Assembly (NCBI RefSeq): GCF_004116465.1
Contig: NZ_PDJV01000001.1
Coordinates: forward strand, 186,001 to 250,000
Reading direction: 5' to 3'
Source of the DNA: Arcobacter sp. F2176
Lineage (GTDB): Bacteria; Campylobacterota; Campylobacteria; Campylobacterales; Arcobacteraceae
DNA length: 64,000 nucleotides
Made by a program: the position numbers and the translations under genes. Under the pieces are notes generated by a model. That model worked only from the letters and a program-made list of their open reading frames with translations, made no database searches and was not told the origin of the DNA. Shown here piece after piece: positions 51,673 through 62,200 of this stretch (the first letter of the stretch is position 1; each line of letters opens with the position of its first letter).

Positions 51673-52662
51673 ATGAGAATTGATGAAATAAATTATAATA
51701 TAAAACCTTCTACTTTTAAATACACTTTACCTCAAGCAATAAGAATTTGTTATGGATATTTAAAAATAATTTACAAAAATAAGAATTCTGATGATTTATA
51801 TGACAATCATATAGTTTTTAAATCAAATCATAGTTTATCTTTTCAAAGATCAGAATTATCAAATATTGAATTTATAGAAACAAAAGAAAAAATATATGTA
51901 GAAATCACATTAAACTTTTTAGGAATATTTGGAAGTGCATCTCCTCTTCCTGTTCATTATAGTGAATTAGTATTAGAAAGTTTTGATTCAGATAGAGTTT
52001 TATATGATTTTTTAAACTTATTCAATCACAATTTGCAAAAATTCATTTATCCAATTTGGGAAAAACATAGATACTATGTTCAATACAAAAAAGGACTAAA
52101 AGATAGATTTTCAAAATATATTTTGTCTTTTCTAGGCTTGTATGGACATCTTGAAAACTCATCTTCTTTAAACTTAGAAAAATTAATACCTTATATGGGT
52201 ATTTTAATAATGAAACACAAATCTGCAGGAACATTAAAATCAATACTAAGACACTATTTATCTCATAATGAAATTGAAATTATTCAATGTATACCTGCAA
52301 ACTATAATATACCTTCATTTCAATATTCTTCACTAGGAGAAAAAAACATATCTCTTGGAAGTGACTTTCTAATAGGGGAATCAATTCTAAGCAAAAATAT
52401 TAAATTTAGAATACTTTTGGAAAATGTCACTTCTGAAGATTTAATAAAATTTAGTATCAAAGGGGATAAATTAACTCAGATAAATGATTTAATATCTTTT
52501 TCTCTCAATGAACCACTTGAACACGAAATTTGTTTGAAAATAAAAAAAGAAAATAAGGTTAAATTTTTACTGAATAAAAAACAAAATAGATACTTAGGTA
52601 TAAATACTTGGTTAGGAATATCTGATTATGATGAAGAAATTATAATGGCACAAGAAGGATAA
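51673..52662 (+). CDS. tssG: T6SS baseplate protein TssG
   Basis: 329 residues. TLPQAIRICY-like start (shorter than usual), FLGIFGSASPLPVHYSELVL, DFLNLFNHNLQKFIYPIWEK and the Y...GLYG stretch are the TssG landmarks. Wedge subunit with TssF. Nine bases after tssF and 2 before tssH. Confidence 0.93.
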   Translation: MRIDEINYNIKPSTFKYTLPQAIRICYGYLKIIYKNKNSDDLYDNHIVFKSNHSLSFQRSELSNIEFIETKEKIYVEITLNFLGIFGSASPLPVHYSELVLESFDSDRVLYDFLNLFNHNLQKFIYPIWEKHRYYVQYKKGLKDRFSKYILSFLGLYGHLENSSSLNLEKLIPYMGILIMKHKSAGTLKSILRHYLSHNEIEIIQCIPANYNIPSFQYSSLGEKNISLGSDFLIGESILSKNIKFRILLENVTSEDLIKFSIKGDKLTQINDLISFSLNEPLEHEICLKIKKENKVKFLLNKKQNRYLGINTWLGISDYDEEIIMAQEG

Positions 52663-52664
52663 TA

Positions 52665-55199
52665 ATGAAAATTGAATTAAATGAAATAATAAACGCACTA
52701 GATGTTCAAACAAAGTTTTATATAGAAAGTTCTGCACAAAGATGTATAGAAAGAAGTGGAAATGAAATATTAATAGAAGATATTCTATATACAATGTTAG
52801 AAAAAGAGGATAGTCTTTTCAATAAACTATTAGAACATTATGAGATAGATGTGCAAGAAATGCATAATCAATTACAAAAAAGTTCAAAAACAACAAATAC
52901 AGAAAGTAAAAACCCTATCTTTTCTACTATGTTAGTACAATGGTTAGAAGAGGCATTTTATACTTCTAAAATGTCATTAGCTTTAAATAAAATAACAGAA
53001 TCATCTTTAATTCTATCATTATTTGATAACTCTGTAAAGTATTCAAATACTTCATATTTTAAACTTATTAAAAATATAAATACTAATGAATTAAAAGAAT
53101 TAATTTTAGGATTAAATGAAAAGAAAAGAAAAAATACCACTAAACAAAAAATTGAAACAAATGAATTAGATAAATACACAACAAATCTAACTAAACTAGC
53201 AAAAGAAGGGAAAATTGACCCTGTTTTATGTAGAGATGATGAGATAAAACAAGCAGTTGATATCTTATTAAGACGAAGAAAAAACAATCCTATTTTAGTA
53301 GGAGAAGCAGGTGTTGGGAAAACGGCAGTAGTTGAAGGGTTAGCTTTAAAAATCATAAATAAAGAAGTTCCCAATTATTTATACGAAGCACAAATTTTAT
53401 CTTTAGATTTAGGAGCTTTACAAGCAGGAGCAAGTGTAAAAGGTGAATTTGAAAGAAGATTACAAGCTGTAATAAAAGAAATACAATCAAGTACTCAAAA
53501 TATTATACTATTTATTGATGAAGCACATACACTTATAGGTGCAGGTGGAAATGAGGGAGGAGGCGATGCAGCAAATTTACTAAAGCCTGCTTTAGCAAGA
53601 GGTGAGTTAAAAACAATTGCGGCAACAACTTGGCTTGAATATAGAAAATATTTCGAGAAAGATCCAGCATTATCAAGAAGATTTCAAAAGATAAACCTGC
53701 TTGAACCAAGTGTAGAACAAGCAATTACAATATTAAGAGGTCTTTCAAAAAAATATGAAGATGTTCATAATGTCTATATAGAAGATGATGCTTTAAGATC
53801 TGCTGCGATTCTTTCTGCTAGATATATCACAGGGAGACAATTACCAGATAAGGCAATCGATGTTTTAGATACTGCTTGCGCTAATGTAAAAATAAGTAAA
53901 ACAAATATACCTCATACATTACAAAAAATCAATACAGAGATTATAGAAAAACAAAGGGAAATTGATTTTCTAAAAAGAGATCATGAAAATGAAATTAAAG
54001 ATTACCAATCAGTTATTTTAATACTTCAAGAAGATTTAAAAGAATTAGAAAGAGAGCGTGAAGTTATAACAAATTTATGGAATGAACAAAAATTATTATT
54101 AAACAAAATATACGAAACAAAAGATAAAGAAGAGTTAAGTCTTTTAAATATCAAATTAAATCAATTGCAAAAAGAATATTCATATATTTATAAAAATGTT
54201 ACAAAAGAACAAGTAGCTGAAGTTATTGCTTCATGGACAGGGATACCTTTAGGAAATATGGTTCAAGAACAAATAAAGAATATTATGAAACTTGAAGATA
54301 ATATGAAAGAGAGAATAATAGGTCAAAATGAAGCAATATCTTATTTAACTACATTCTTACAAATATCAATGGCAGGATTAAAAAAAGAGGATGCTCCAAA
54401 TGGAGTGTTTTTGTTAGTTGGACCAAGTGGTGTAGGTAAAACTGAAACTGCAAGAGCAATTGCTGATTTAATGTATGGTGGCGAGCGCTTTATCACTACT
54501 ATAAATATGACAGAATTCCAAGAAAAGCATACTGTTTCAAGGTTAATTGGTTCACCTCCTGGTTATGTTGGATATGGAGATGGAGGCCAATTAACAGATC
54601 CCGTTAGAATTAAACCATATTCTGTTGTATTATTAGATGAAATTGAAAAAGCACATCCTGATATCTTAAATCTTTTTTATCAAATATTTGATAAAGGAGT
54701 GGCAAATGATGGAGAGGGTAGAGTAATAGATTTTAAAAATACAACTATTATAATGACTTCAAATTTAGCAACAGAAAAAATAACTGAGTTATGCGTAAAT
54801 ACACCTAATTTAACTATGGATTTTTTAACAAAAGAAATTGCACCAACTCTTTCTTCTTATTTACAACCCGCCTTATTAGGAAGAATGAATGTAATTCCAT
54901 ATTTTAATTTAAAAGATGAATCTTTATTAAAAATTGCAAATCTAAAATTGGATGTAGTAAAAAAGCAATTAATGAAAAAAAACATCTCATTACAAATAGA
55001 TAATAAACTTTTAGAGTACATTGTTACCCTAAGTAATGCAGTAGATACTGGTGCGAGAAATATTGATTTAATAATTAATATCAATATTATGCCAAAGTTA
55101 TCAAAATATATTTTAAATTGCATAGTTAACAATATACCTATTGATAAATTAAGTGTGTCAATTAATTTAGACAATGAAATATTAATATCTCATGAATAA
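52665..55199 (+). CDS. tssH: T6SS sheath-recycling AAA+ ATPase ClpV
   Basis: 844 residues. Clp N domain (~1-150), first ATPase with GEAGVGKTAVVEG and IILFIDEAHTLIGAGG, a middle coiled coil (~405-480), second ATPase with GPSGVGKTETARA and VVLLDEIEKAHPD, and a C-terminal D2-small domain. Unfolds contracted sheath so it can be reused. The position in the operon separates it from ClpB. Confidence 0.95.
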   Translation: MKIELNEIINALDVQTKFYIESSAQRCIERSGNEILIEDILYTMLEKEDSLFNKLLEHYEIDVQEMHNQLQKSSKTTNTESKNPIFSTMLVQWLEEAFYTSKMSLALNKITESSLILSLFDNSVKYSNTSYFKLIKNINTNELKELILGLNEKKRKNTTKQKIETNELDKYTTNLTKLAKEGKIDPVLCRDDEIKQAVDILLRRRKNNPILVGEAGVGKTAVVEGLALKIINKEVPNYLYEAQILSLDLGALQAGASVKGEFERRLQAVIKEIQSSTQNIILFIDEAHTLIGAGGNEGGGDAANLLKPALARGELKTIAATTWLEYRKYFEKDPALSRRFQKINLLEPSVEQAITILRGLSKKYEDVHNVYIEDDALRSAAILSARYITGRQLPDKAIDVLDTACANVKISKTNIPHTLQKINTEIIEKQREIDFLKRDHENEIKDYQSVILILQEDLKELEREREVITNLWNEQKLLLNKIYETKDKEELSLLNIKLNQLQKEYSYIYKNVTKEQVAEVIASWTGIPLGNMVQEQIKNIMKLEDNMKERIIGQNEAISYLTTFLQISMAGLKKEDAPNGVFLLVGPSGVGKTETARAIADLMYGGERFITTINMTEFQEKHTVSRLIGSPPGYVGYGDGGQLTDPVRIKPYSVVLLDEIEKAHPDILNLFYQIFDKGVANDGEGRVIDFKNTTIIMTSNLATEKITELCVNTPNLTMDFLTKEIAPTLSSYLQPALLGRMNVIPYFNLKDESLLKIANLKLDVVKKQLMKKNISLQIDNKLLEYIVTLSNAVDTGARNIDLIININIMPKLSKYILNCIVNNIPIDKLSVSINLDNEILISHE

Positions 55200-55211
55200 A
55201 AAGGATACAAA

Positions 55212-55343
55212 GTGATAAAAAAAAGTTTAATTATTTTAAATATTATAATCGTATTAATGGCAAGTGGTTGTGCTTCTTTTAAAGAAACATATAAACCTCT
55301 ATATCAAGTAAAACCAGAAACAGAAACAATTGATGGATTTTAA
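55212..55343 (+). CDS. 43-aa lipoprotein in the T6SS operon
   Basis: GTG start at 55212 after AAGGATAC, 43 codons to TAA at 55341-55343. It is a signal peptide with lipobox (VLMASGCAS), then only about 25 mature residues rich in Tyr, Lys, Pro and Glu. It lies 12 bases after clpV and 3 before the FHA gene. A true tssJ follows later, so this is an extra small lipoprotein, perhaps an entericidin-like or envelope-tether peptide tied to the T6SS membrane complex. Function unknown. Confidence 0.75.
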   Translation: MIKKSLIILNIIIVLMASGCASFKETYKPLYQVKPETETIDGF

Positions 55344-55346
55344 TAA

Positions 55347-56606
55347 ATGAAACTTACTTTTGACATAATAAAAAGTGGAAGAGATATTCCAAGTAGAAAT
55401 AACTATCATTTTGATAAAGATGATGTGATTATAGGTCGTTCAAGTGAATCTGATTGGCAATTACCAGATAGACAGAATTATATTTCAAGTAAGCATATAA
55501 TTATAAAATATATTGATGGTTCTTACTTTATTCAAGATGAAAGTACAAATGGCACATATCTAAAAGAGCCTTATAGAAAGCTGCCAAGAAACAAGCAAAT
55601 AAAAATCAATCCTAATGATATTTTTATCGTAGGTGAATATGAAATTCAAGCTAGATTTATTGATAATGATTATTCAAAAAAAGATATTTTGCAATCAAAC
55701 TATAATAACTCCTCTTCTAGTAAATCCATGGGAACAATTATTCCTGACGATTTTGAAATAATTGAAGATATGAATAGTTCTTTTGTTAAAGAAGATTCTA
55801 AAATAGAAATAAATGATAGTCTTTTTAATATATTTGATCAAGAAAATAAGCATAATTCAGAAGTAATTTATGATTTTGAAAAAGAAGAAGTTTTATTTAC
55901 TATTGATGAAGAAGATAGTGTAACTAGAAATCCGATGCAAGAGCACATTATTGTTCCTTCTTTTAACAAAAAAGAAGAGCAAAAAGAAAATAAAATTGTA
56001 GAAGATACTATTCAAGATCATAAAAAAAATAATAATATTATGAAAGAAGATAAAAGTTTAAAATTTTTGGAAGAAAAATTAGGTATTAAGCTCTCTTCTT
56101 TAAGTGATATTGAACAAAAAAGAATACTAAATGAAATAGCTAATATCGTCACCTTTTCCCTAGATGGATTAAAAAATTCATTAAAATTAGTTGATAAAGT
56201 AAAAAATGATTTAAATATTGAAGATTCTTTTTCACATCAAAATTCTAATAATCCCGTTTTATTAGGGCAGTTTGCATTAAATACAGATAATAAAATAAGT
56301 TTATCAGATGCTGTTAAAAAATCATTTAAACAACTGGATAATCATAACATTGCACTACATATGTCAAGTAAAAACCTTGTAAATATTACATTAAATAAAT
56401 TTAACCCAAAAAGCTTAGAACATCATTTTAACAAGCAAGGTGAAATAAATTCAATTCTACCTAAAAAGCCTCAATTATGGGATTCATATGAAAGAATGTT
56501 TGACAAATTAACTAATAATTCTACTCTTGGCATAGATTTAATTTCTGAAGATTTTTCTAAAGAGTACAACAAAATTGTTTATACAATTAAATTAACATCA
56601 ATTTAA
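55347..56606 (+). CDS. tagH: T6SS FHA-domain protein (TagH/Fha-type)
   Basis: 419 residues. N-terminal FHA domain (~1-100): VIIGRSSESDWQLPD, SSKHIIIKY and DESTNGTYL are the phosphothreonine-binding loops. The middle (~110-240) is acidic and disordered. The C-terminal domain (~245-419) resembles the type VI FHA-associated domain (LDGLKNSLKL, KPQLWDSYERMFDKL, FSKEYNKIVYTIKL). Reads phosphorylation by the PpkA kinase to trigger assembly. Confidence 0.88.
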   Translation: MKLTFDIIKSGRDIPSRNNYHFDKDDVIIGRSSESDWQLPDRQNYISSKHIIIKYIDGSYFIQDESTNGTYLKEPYRKLPRNKQIKINPNDIFIVGEYEIQARFIDNDYSKKDILQSNYNNSSSSKSMGTIIPDDFEIIEDMNSSFVKEDSKIEINDSLFNIFDQENKHNSEVIYDFEKEEVLFTIDEEDSVTRNPMQEHIIVPSFNKKEEQKENKIVEDTIQDHKKNNNIMKEDKSLKFLEEKLGIKLSSLSDIEQKRILNEIANIVTFSLDGLKNSLKLVDKVKNDLNIEDSFSHQNSNNPVLLGQFALNTDNKISLSDAVKKSFKQLDNHNIALHMSSKNLVNITLNKFNPKSLEHHFNKQGEINSILPKKPQLWDSYERMFDKLTNNSTLGIDLISEDFSKEYNKIVYTIKLTSI

Positions 56607-56616
56607 AAGGAAAAAA

Positions 56617-57066
56617 ATGAATATTAAATTTAGTATATTTATGTTAATAAGTTTTATTATACTTATTACAGGGTGTGCCTCTAAACCTACTCATTTAGAG
56701 TTAGTAATAAAATCTGCAAAAGATTTAAATCCAGATATTGATACTGTCTCTTCTCCTCTTATGTTAACTTTTTACGAACTAGAGAGTGCTGAGAAGTTCT
56801 TAAAATATGATTTTTGGAGGATAGTAGATGATTCTGGTAAAAATCTTGAACCTGAATTGATTTCACAATCAAAACAAATCATTATTCCTTTACAAGAACA
56901 AACTTACAATATAGTTTTTGATAATAGAGCAAAATTTTTAGGAATTATTGCAAAATTTAGAAATATTGATGGAAATAATTGGAGACAAGTAATCAATTTA
57001 GAAAAAGACTCTTACAATTTTTCTGAGTTTGAAATAAAAAAATTTACTATAAAGAGAGTTGAATAA
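56617..57066 (+). CDS. tssJ: T6SS outer-membrane lipoprotein TssJ
   Basis: 149 residues. Signal peptide with lipobox IILITGCASK. The mature part has the TssJ beta-sandwich pattern: THLELVIKSAKDLNPD, PLMLTFYELESAEKFLKYDF and a final VINLEKDSYNFSEF. Anchors the TssJLM complex to the outer membrane. Overlaps tssK by 1 base. Confidence 0.9.
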   Translation: MNIKFSIFMLISFIILITGCASKPTHLELVIKSAKDLNPDIDTVSSPLMLTFYELESAEKFLKYDFWRIVDDSGKNLEPELISQSKQIIIPLQEQTYNIVFDNRAKFLGIIAKFRNIDGNNWRQVINLEKDSYNFSEFEIKKFTIKRVE

Positions 57067-58397
57067 TGCAAAATAATGTTGTATGGAAAGAGGGATTATT
57101 TATTAGACCCCAACATTTTCAACAAAGTGATAGATACTATAATAATGAGATAATAACAAGAACGTTGAATGCAAGACCTAATAATTGGGGTTTTTATAAT
57201 TTAGAAATTGATGAACATTTACTCAATACAGGGAAAATTGTTATAAAAAGAGCATCAGGAATAATGCCAGATGGTACACTTTTTAATATAGACCCAAAAG
57301 TTAATAGTCTGATTTTAAATATTGAAAAGATAGACAGTGGAAAAAATGTTTACTTAGCTTTGCCAATATTTATTGACAGAAGCGATACTGTGCATTTTGA
57401 AGACCAAAAGAATTTATCTACTCGACTAAAAGCTGTAAATAGTTCAAATATACCAAATACCAATGCAGGTGAGAATAGTAGTTGTGATATTTTAACAGCA
57501 GAATTAAATTTCAAACTTTTATTAGAAGATGAATTAAATGAAAATTATACATTTTTAATAATAACAAAAGTAGGTTCTGTTTCTACAAGCAATATTGTTT
57601 CTTTGGATACAAATTTTACTCCTACATTTTTGCATTTAGATTCTGCATCAGTGTTATCATCAAAAATAAAAGAAATAATATCTATGATTTCATATAGAAT
57701 TAAAAAGTTATCTGAAAAAATTAGTGATTCTTCTTTACAAGCAACTGAACTCTCTAATTATTTGATGCTTCAACTATTAAATAAATCAGAAAATAAGTTT
57801 CATTTTTTAATTTCACAAAATAAAGTTCATCCTGATATTTTATTTTATGAATTAAGTAATTTAGTAGCTGAACTAGCTGTTTTTATGAAAAAAGAAAAAA
57901 GAATCATCAATCACATTACTTATCTTCATTTAGAACAAAATGAATCCTTTGATAAAATAATTGCAGAACTTAAAGATATGCTTACTTTAGTTCTTGATGA
58001 AAATAGTATTTCTTTACCTATTGAAAAAAGAAAATTTGGTATTTATATATCTGCTTTAAAAGATAAAAAAATTATTCAAGATTCAACATTTATTTTTTCT
58101 GTTTCGACAAGTATACCTTCTAATAAAATCAAAGAAATACTAGTTGCAAGTCTTAAATTAGGGACAATTGAAACAATAAAAAACCTTGTAAATTTTCATT
58201 TAATTGGATTTAAGATCAAGCCTCTTTCTACACCACCAAAAGAGATTCCATATAGAGTAAATTTACTTTATTTTAAAATCGAATTAACTCAAGAAAATAG
58301 AGATGAATTAATGAAATCTGCTGGTTTTGCTTTTCATTTAGGTTCTGAAATACCAGATATAAGTTATTCACTATGGGCAATAAAAAACAACAATTAA
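57066..58397 (+). CDS. tssK: T6SS baseplate-to-membrane connector TssK
   Basis: 443 residues. VVWKEGLFIRPQHFQQSDRY is the diagnostic start, followed by GIMPDGTLFNI and a C-terminal domain with FHLIGFKIKPLSTPPKEIPY and the FHLGSEIPDISYSLWAIKNN end. Links baseplate wedges to TssL/TssM. Normal length. Confidence 0.95.
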   Translation: MQNNVVWKEGLFIRPQHFQQSDRYYNNEIITRTLNARPNNWGFYNLEIDEHLLNTGKIVIKRASGIMPDGTLFNIDPKVNSLILNIEKIDSGKNVYLALPIFIDRSDTVHFEDQKNLSTRLKAVNSSNIPNTNAGENSSCDILTAELNFKLLLEDELNENYTFLIITKVGSVSTSNIVSLDTNFTPTFLHLDSASVLSSKIKEIISMISYRIKKLSEKISDSSLQATELSNYLMLQLLNKSENKFHFLISQNKVHPDILFYELSNLVAELAVFMKKEKRIINHITYLHLEQNESFDKIIAELKDMLTLVLDENSISLPIEKRKFGIYISALKDKKIIQDSTFIFSVSTSIPSNKIKEILVASLKLGTIETIKNLVNFHLIGFKIKPLSTPPKEIPYRVNLLYFKIELTQENRDELMKSAGFAFHLGSEIPDISYSLWAIKNNN

Positions 58398-58414
58398 AGG
58401 TTTAATGAATATTT

Positions 58415-58441
58415 ATGAATAATAAAAGAATATTAATATAA
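58415..58441 (+). other. In-frame ATG and stop codon just upstream of tssL
   Basis: ATG at 58415 is in the same frame as tssL but meets TAA after eight codons (58439-58441). Nineteen codons separate this ATG from the TTG used by the open frame. AAGG (58397-58400) is better placed for 58405/58415 than anything near the TTG. Either a leader peptide or a nonsense change in the true tssL start. Confidence 0.55.
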
Positions 58442-58471
58442 AATAATCAAAATAGAAATTTTTCTAATAAT

Positions 58472-59281
58472 TTGACTTCAAATCAAAGAAAAACTATCAA
58501 TAGGGATAATATAAACAATTATCAAAGTAGGTTTAAAAGATCAAAACAATCAAAATTTAAGAATTATGAAATAAGTTTTAATCCATTTATTACAGCAGCA
58601 ATGCCAATCTTCAAATTAGTCTTTGAAATTAAAGAAGATATAGAAGATGCAAGTATAAATGATATAAGAGAAGAGTTTATAGACAAAGTAAATACTTATA
58701 CAGAAACTGCTTCTTCTCTTGACATAGATGAAAATGAAATATTAGTAATTCGTTATGTTCTTTGTTCTTTTGTCGATGAATTTATGAATTCACATTTTTT
58801 AAGTAAAGATTATAATTGGTCAAATAATAGTTTGCTAAGTATATTTCATAATGAGACTTATGGTGGAGAAAATTTCTTTCATCTATTAAATAGATTTTTA
58901 AAAACTCCTGCAAAATATATTCATATCCTTGAATTATTATATGCTTGTCTTGCTTTAGGATTTGAGGGTAAATATAGAGTAATAAAAAGAGGAGAAGTTG
59001 AATTAAACAATATAAAAGATAGTCTGTTTAAACAAATCAAAATTGTACAAGGTAGAGATCCCTTCACTTTTTATAGTAAACAAACACCGGCACAAGAGAG
59101 CTATAAATTATTTAATAAAATCCCTTATTCAACGCTATTTTTTAGCGTGTCATTATTGTTATTAATCATTTATTCTGGATTAACTTTTAGTTTAGCTAGT
59201 CAAAATAATGAATTTATTGATTTAATTAATAATAAAACAACTATAGAAATAGATGATTTATATGCAGGAGATAAAAAATGA
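58472..59281 (+). CDS. tssL: T6SS inner-membrane protein TssL (DotU-like)
   Basis: 269 residues from a TTG at 58472, which has no ribosome site; see the in-frame stop upstream. The first ~30 residues are polar. FNPFITAAMPIFKLVFEIKE, RYVLCSFVDEFMNSHFL, YGGENFFHLLNRFLKTP and CLALGFEGKYRVIKRG are strong DotU signatures. One membrane helix at ~224-243 (LFFSVSLLLLIIYSG) and no OmpA/peptidoglycan-binding extension. Forms the membrane complex with TssM and TssJ. Confidence 0.9.
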   Translation: MTSNQRKTINRDNINNYQSRFKRSKQSKFKNYEISFNPFITAAMPIFKLVFEIKEDIEDASINDIREEFIDKVNTYTETASSLDIDENEILVIRYVLCSFVDEFMNSHFLSKDYNWSNNSLLSIFHNETYGGENFFHLLNRFLKTPAKYIHILELLYACLALGFEGKYRVIKRGEVELNNIKDSLFKQIKIVQGRDPFTFYSKQTPAQESYKLFNKIPYSTLFFSVSLLLLIIYSGLTFSLASQNNEFIDLINNKTTIEIDDLYAGDKK

Positions 59282-62200
59282 AAAAACCTTTTTATAAAAA
59301 TATTATATTTTGGATAATATTTGTTTCATTTATTATTTCTTTATTAATTATATTTCTATTCCCTTATTTATTTGATTCTTTTAAAGAATTAAATTTTAGA
59401 TTATTACTCTCTTTTAGTCTATTTTTTGGCACAATAATAGCAATATTACTCTATATTGTGTTTAAAAAAGAAGAAACTCAAGAAATATTAAAAGAAAGAG
59501 CGGAACAAAAAGAACTAGAGAATGAATACAAAAAAATTATTTCAGAGAAAGTCAAAGATTTAAAAACAAAATTTAAAGATGCAGTAAGAATAATCAAAAA
59601 ATCTTCTCTTTATAAAAATAGAAGCAAAATTAATTATGAGTTACCTTGGTATCTTGTAATAGGCGATAAAGCAGAAGGAAAATCAACATTATTAGAATCT
59701 TCAGGATTAAACTTTCCTTTAAATGTAAATTTTGAAAAAAGAATAGCAATAGAAGAGACAACTACAAAATCTTTTCAATGGTATTTTTCTGAAAAATCTG
59801 TTTTTGTAGATATTCCAGGAAATTATATTGAATTAAATGAGAATCCAGAAGATAAAATTATTTGGAAAGAATTTTTAAAATTATTTACAAAAAAAAGATG
59901 GAGAAGACCAATCAATGGAATCATCTTAACAATTAGTGTTGATAGATTATTAAAAAATGAAAAAGAACTAGAAAAATATGCGAAAGACTTAAGAGACAGA
60001 TTTGATGAGTTATCCGTATCATTTATGTCTAGTATCCCTATTTATTTGATGATAACAAAGCTAGATAAAATAGAAGGATTTAGTGAATATTTTATTAATT
60101 TATCAGAAAATGAAAAAGATGAAATATTAGGAGTTACATTTGATGAAAATAAAAAAAATATTGATTCAAATATTTCAAAAATTGAACTTGAAAGTCTACT
60201 AAAAAAACTAAATAGTTCAGTATTAGAAAAGATGCATTTTGAATGGGAAAAAGAAAATAGATCTAAAGTATTTTTATTTACAGAATATTTATCTGACTTA
60301 TTTAATAAAACAAACCTTTTTGTTGATATTTGTTTCTCACAAACAAGATATAGAAAACCGTTACTTTTAAGAGGTATTTATTACACAAGTACTCCGTGTA
60401 GTGATAATCATCAACAATTAGTTTCAATTGATAATTTAGAATATGCAAGAGATAAAAAAGGTCTATTTATTAGAAAAGTCTTAAGTGATATTATTTTCCC
60501 TGAATCAGAAACAATAAAAATGGATGATAACTATCGAAAAAAAGTAAAAAAGAATCAAACTATTGCGTTGATAGTTTCATTTGTATTTACAGCATTTGTT
60601 AGTACTTTTTATATTAATGATTTCCTCAATCAAAATAACAGTTTAAGAAAGATGGAAAAAACCTTTGAAGTATATAAAGTCGCTAAAAATAAATTTCTAC
60701 CTTCAGATAAAGTTGATGATATTTTAATTTTATTAAATAATATAGAAAGAATTAGAAAATATAATGATATTCAAGATAAAAATTTTTGGAATTTGTTATT
60801 TAATAAATCAGAAGAGAGACATGATGAACTAACAAAAATTTATTATAATGATCTATTAACTTTTTTACTACCAAGAATAGCTACAGTTATGGAACAAAAT
60901 ATTTCAAAAGACTTAAATGATTTTGATTCAACTTGGGATAATACAAAAGCATATGTAATGCTTGAAAATAAACAACATCGAAATAGTAAGTTCTTATCTA
61001 AATATATGGCAGAAGAGTGGAGTAAACGATACCCTTATAACACTAAAGTACAAAGTGAATTAAACTATCACTTCTCACAATTATTAGATTTTGGGTTTCG
61101 TCCTTATTCTCTAAATGTAGATATATTAAAAGTAGCAAGAGATAGACTTACAAAAATAGGCTCAGAGAGGTTAACGTATAAAGAATTAATTTTAAAATCA
61201 AAAGAGATGAAACTAGAACCTTTTAAATTTTCTTCTGTTATGTTAAATAATATAAATGAATTCAAAAAAAATGACTATGAAATACCTGGTTTTTATACAA
61301 AAAATGGGTTTAATATTTTGATGAAAGAGGGTATGTCTCTGACAAAAAACATATTATTAAATAATTGGGTTATAGGTAAAAAAACAAATCTTAGTCCTAT
61401 TGAGATTAGTAAACACTACCAAAAAGTTTTAGGTTTGTATTTTTTAGATTATAAAGAATACTGGCTAAATGCACTTAGTAATCTTGCTATTCCTATTAAG
61501 ACTAATACCTCAAGTTTAAATGCCCAATTAGCTGTATTTTCATCTTCAGATTCACCAGTATTATCTGTATTAAAAGCTTTAAAAGAAAATACTGATATTT
61601 ACACTCCAAGTGAAATTATAAAAATGAAATCGAGTAAAAGTAATGTTTCTAACCAAATTATAAATGCAACTGTTAGTGGTCAAATTGGAAAAACTATTGC
61701 AAAAGAAGCACTAACTGACATTGAAAATGAAGTAGACAATAAAAGTATAGAAAGCTTGAGAAACTTTTTCAAAGATTATACAGCCTTAATAAATAAGGAA
61801 AATTCACCTAATGCTATTTTACAAAATTCAATTAATAAATTAAGTAATATTTATCAATTGATGTCGTCAATTTATAGTAGTATAAATCCAGATTTTGATG
61901 CTTATAAAATAATAAATAATAGGATAAATGGAAATACTACCTCTTTTACAAATGATTTAAATAAACTACCTTTATATGTTAAAAATTGGTATTTACAATT
62001 ACTTCGTTCAAATTGGGATAATATTTTAAGATATGGCAAAAACTACATCGAAAAAAGATTTAAAGAGGATGTCTATTCTTTCTATAAAAATAACTTAATA
62101 AATAAATATCCAATAGATAGGAAAAGCTCTACTTATGTAAGATTAGATGACTTTAGTGAATTCTTTAAACCAAAAGGAATTCTTGATTCATTTTATAATG

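Noticed and set aside
52958-53374. 138-aa leftward frame inside clpV
   Set aside because: Antisense shadow of conserved AAA+ coding sequence.
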